A DNA stretch of 64,000 nucleotides, taken from assembly GCF_964340395.1 (NCBI RefSeq), contig NC_135569.1, positions 18,183,257-18,247,256 of the forward strand, in the 5' to 3' direction. The notes below the pieces were generated by a model. That model searched no databases. It was not told where the DNA came from and was given only the letters and a program-made list of their open reading frames with translations. The DNA comes from Glandiceps talaboti (taxonomy: Eukaryota; Hemichordata; Enteropneusta; Spengelidae). The position numbers were made by a program, and so were the translations under genes. This document shows positions 61,004 to 64,000 of the stretch, piece by piece; the first letter of the stretch is position 1; each line of letters begins with the position of its first letter.

Positions 61004-62537
61004 AGCAGCTAACAATGTATCTTGGACAGTGCAGTAAACAGGCTATAGGGCTAGAAGGTACAACCAGCTAACAATGTATCTTGGACAGTGCAGTAAACAG
61101 ACTATAGGGCTAGAAGATACAACCAGCTAACAATGTATCTTGGACAGTGCAGTAAACAGACTATAGGGCTAGAAGGTACAACCAGCTAACATTTTATCTT
61201 GGACAGTGCAGTAAACAGGCTATAGGGCTAGAAGATACAACCAGCTAACAATGTATCTTGGACAGTGCAGTAAACAGACTATAGGGCTAGAAGGTACAAC
61301 CAGCTAACATTGTATCTTGGACAGTGCAGTAAACAGGCTATAGGGCTATAGAAGGTACAACCAGCTAACAATGTATCTTGGACAGTGCAGTAAACAGACT
61401 ATAGGGCTATAGAAGGTACAACCAGCTAACAATGTGTCTTGGACAGTGCAGTAAACAGGCTATAGGGCTAGAAGGTACAACCAGCTAACAATGTATCTTG
61501 GACAGTGCAGTAAACAGACTATAGGGCTAGAAGGTACAACCAGCTAACATTGTATCTTGGACAGTGCAGTAAACAGGCTATAGGGCTAGAAGATACAACC
61601 AGCTAACAATGTATCTTGGACAGTGCAGTAAACAGACTATAGGGCTAGAAGGTACAACCAGCTAACATTGTATCTTGGACAGTGCAGTAAACAGGCTATA
61701 GGGCTATAGAAGGTACAACCAGCTAACAATGTATCTTGGACAGTGCAGTAAACAGGCTATAGGGCTATAGAAGGTACAACCAGCTAACAATGTGTCTTGG
61801 ACAGTGCAGTAAACAGGCTATAGGGCTAGAAGGTACAACCAGCTAACAATGTATCTTGGACAGTGCAGTAAACAGGCTATAGGGCTATAGAAGGTACAAC
61901 CAGCTAACAATGTATCTTGGACAGTGCAGTAAACAGGCTATAGGGCTAGAAGGTACAACCAGCTAACAATGTATCTTGGACAGTGCAGTAAACAGGCTAT
62001 AGGGCTATAGAAGGTACAACCAGCTAACAATGTGTCTTGGACAGTGCAGTAAACAGGCTATAGGGCTAGAAGGTACAACCAGCTAACAATGTATCTTGGA
62101 CAGTGCAGTAAACAGGCTATAGGGCTAGAAGGTACAACCAGCTAACAATGTATCTTGGACAGTGCAGTAAACAGACTATAGGGCTAGAAGGTACAACCAG
62201 CTAACAATGTATCTTGGACAGTGCAGTAAACAGGCTATAGGGCTATAGAAGGTACAACCAGCTAACAATGTATCTTGGACAGTGCAGTAAACAGGCTATA
62301 GGGCTAGAAGGTACAACCAGCTAACAATGTATCTTGGACAGTGCAGTAAACAGACTATAGGGCTAGAAGGTACAACCAGCTAACAATGTATCTTGGACAG
62401 TGCAGTAAACAGGCTATAGGGCTATAGAAGGTACAACCAGCTAACAATGTATCTTGGACAGTGCAGTAAACAGGCTATAGGGCTAGAAGGTACAACCAGC
62501 TAACAATGTATCTTGGACAGTGCAGTAAACAGACTAA
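61004..62537. repeat. Minisatellite, 59/61-bp unit, inverted relative to 58375-58650
   Basis: About 26 copies with AACCAGCTAACAATGTATCT and GCAGTAAACAGGCTATAGGG. Units differ in GGGCTAG versus GGGCTATAG, AGGC/AGAC and ACAATG/ACATTG. Its left flank (GAGAATATGAGGACTGGGAA) is the inverse of the flank after the plus-orientation arrays. Confidence 0.95.
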
Positions 62538-62540
62538 CTC

Positions 62541-62565
62541 GGGGGGGGGGGGGGGGGGGGGGGGG
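62541..62565. repeat. Poly-G tract (25 G)
   Basis: 25 consecutive G directly follow the last unit of the 59/61-bp array (ACTAACTC then G25). It could form a G-quadruplex, or be a sequencing/assembly artefact at an array edge. Confidence 0.9.
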
Positions 62566-62689
62566 ACTCTTGGAAGTTGGATGCAATTATTTAATTGCAT
62601 CTCTGGAAAAACTTTTCAATTAATGTCAATTACATGATATGTACATTCAGGAAAATATGTTATTCAAATTCCATTAAAATCATCTTTTT

Positions 62690-62751
62690 AGCACAACTGA
62701 ACTGATAAGATTCAGTAGTGTTGTAGGCATGGCAAAGTGTCTGACTGTCTG

Positions 62752-62845
<94 letters not shown>

Positions 62846-63886
62846 CAACTTAAAGTCAAAACCCCTCGGATTGATTGCCATGGTATTTGATGGGTGTATT
62901 ACCTTGGGTGTCTAGTTGGGAAATTGTTCAAATCAAAATTATCTTACCACCGATGAGTGATTTGGGTAAAAAAATGTCATTTTTGGTCAAAAAACTTAAA
63001 CTCAAATACTACTGGGCAGATCGGTTTGAGATTTGGTGGAACATTATTAAGGGTGTTTAGATTAAGAATTGTTCACGACATGATGATCCCATCAGTGATA
63101 TGCAAATTAGGGCTAAAAATGTGTCTTTTTGGTCAAAAACCTATAATTCCAAAACTACTCAGCAGATTGGGCTGAAATTTAACAGGGATGCATCTGTGGG
63201 TGCAAAGATGAAGAAATATTAAGCATATTATGATCTCATCAGTGATATGCACATTAGGTGTAAAAATGTGAATTTTGGTCAAAAATTTATATCTCAAAAA
63301 GTGAGATGTTTCTAGAAGTGCTATTCTGCAGATTTTCATCAAAAGATTTTGACACAGTTGACCCTAGCAACCATGACCACACCCTTAGCAACAACCAAAT
63401 GACGGTATATTTTGATTAAATAACAACATCTGATAGGCAAGTGAGTAAACATTCAAAAAATGTATGCAAATATCCCTAGCAACCATGACCACGCCCATAG
63501 CAACAGTCAAACGGTGGTGTATTTCACTAAGATAACAGGGACTAGTAGAAAAGTAAACCAACATTCAAAAGGTGTATGCAAATATGCCTAGCAACAAGAC
63601 CATGCCCATGGCAACAGCCAAATGATCACAGATATTGCAAAGATAACAGGGATTAATAGACAATTGAATAAACATTCAAGAAATGTATGTAAATGTGCCT
63701 AGCAACAAGACCACACCCATAGCAACAGCCAAATGAACGTGCATTTTGCAAAGATAACAACAGGGTTGGATAGGCAACTGGATAATCATTCAGCAAATGA
63801 ACACCTATACCTAGCATGGATCAGCATGTGGATAAACATTTTTTTAAAACTGTACAGTTGTGCTACAACGCCATTGTGCTATTTTT
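62690..63886 (+). mobile_element. Helentron-like family 1, complete copy
   Basis: 5' palindrome AGCACAACTGAAC..ATTCAGTAGTGTT; TG microsatellite (62742-62842); leader; about three core units; 3' module TACAGTTGTGCTACAACGCC followed by ATTGTGCTATTTTTT, where the terminal stem has decayed. Open frames here are by-products. Confidence 0.8.
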
Positions 63887-64000
63887 TATGAAATACAGCC
63901 AAGACAACTCATTAGGACATGGTTTTAGTTTTCTGTAGTTGGAAAAGTTTGACATCTATTTGGACTAAGACATAGTGATAGTATATCATGTAGAAACCAT

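Overview
The window is nuclear DNA of an animal, most likely a marine invertebrate. It has one clear spliced exon with consensus splice sites, decayed non-LTR retrotransposon ends, many DNA-transposon relics and a very high load of minisatellites. The hairpin-led repeats with CCGT microsatellites remind me of amphioxus or hemichordate genomes, but that is recollection and not proof. I cannot name the species. I see no bacterial-style genes, rRNA, tRNA or CRISPR arrays.

One exon is firmly recognisable: 25212-25815 (+), a 604-bp internal exon encoding two U1/JAZ-type C2H2 zinc fingers closely resembling ZMAT3 (WIG-1), with a good acceptor and a GTAAGT donor. It sits between large minisatellites (23548-24904 upstream, 26551-29552 downstream). 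The other exons, including the third finger expected for this family, were not found, so much of the window may be intron of this gene. Two short THAP-like fragments (3271-3411 and 6995-7126) and one unassigned minus-strand exon-like frame (58744-58990) are the only other protein-like signals outside transposons. Almost all long open frames are by-products of tandem repeats.

Tandem arrays of 19-100 bp units occupy about 20 kb, roughly 30% of the window, in some twenty blocks: 1-725, 931-1820, 4531-6620, 11857-13200, 16066-16620, 17665-18475, 21291-21580, 23548-24904, 26551-27113, 27159-29552, 31017-31473, 33834-34728, 40943-41711, 42605-43560, 46952-48640, 49888-51250, 51841-52311, 58375-58650, 60256-60650 and 61004-62537.

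Between them lie dispersed repeats. The most striking is a family of ten copies (8659 to 63886) that begins with a terminal palindrome (AGCACAACTG...). A TCTG/TG microsatellite follows, then a core with 114-bp tandem units. It ends with an inverted copy of the 5' terminus plus a short hairpin. A second family (22236-22979, 52597-53275) has the same plan with unrelated termini, and a third (34830-35922, 45240-45530, 54368-54780) shares the microsatellite-plus-core layout. This is the architecture known for Helentron-associated non-autonomous elements (HINE/DINE-1 type). Three minisatellites start exactly where copies of the first family break off. Other mobile DNA includes three non-LTR ORF2 3' ends, several short TIR elements (one pogo/Tigger-like), a palindromic MITE family in two copies, and an 874-bp TIR element beside a 141-bp palindrome.
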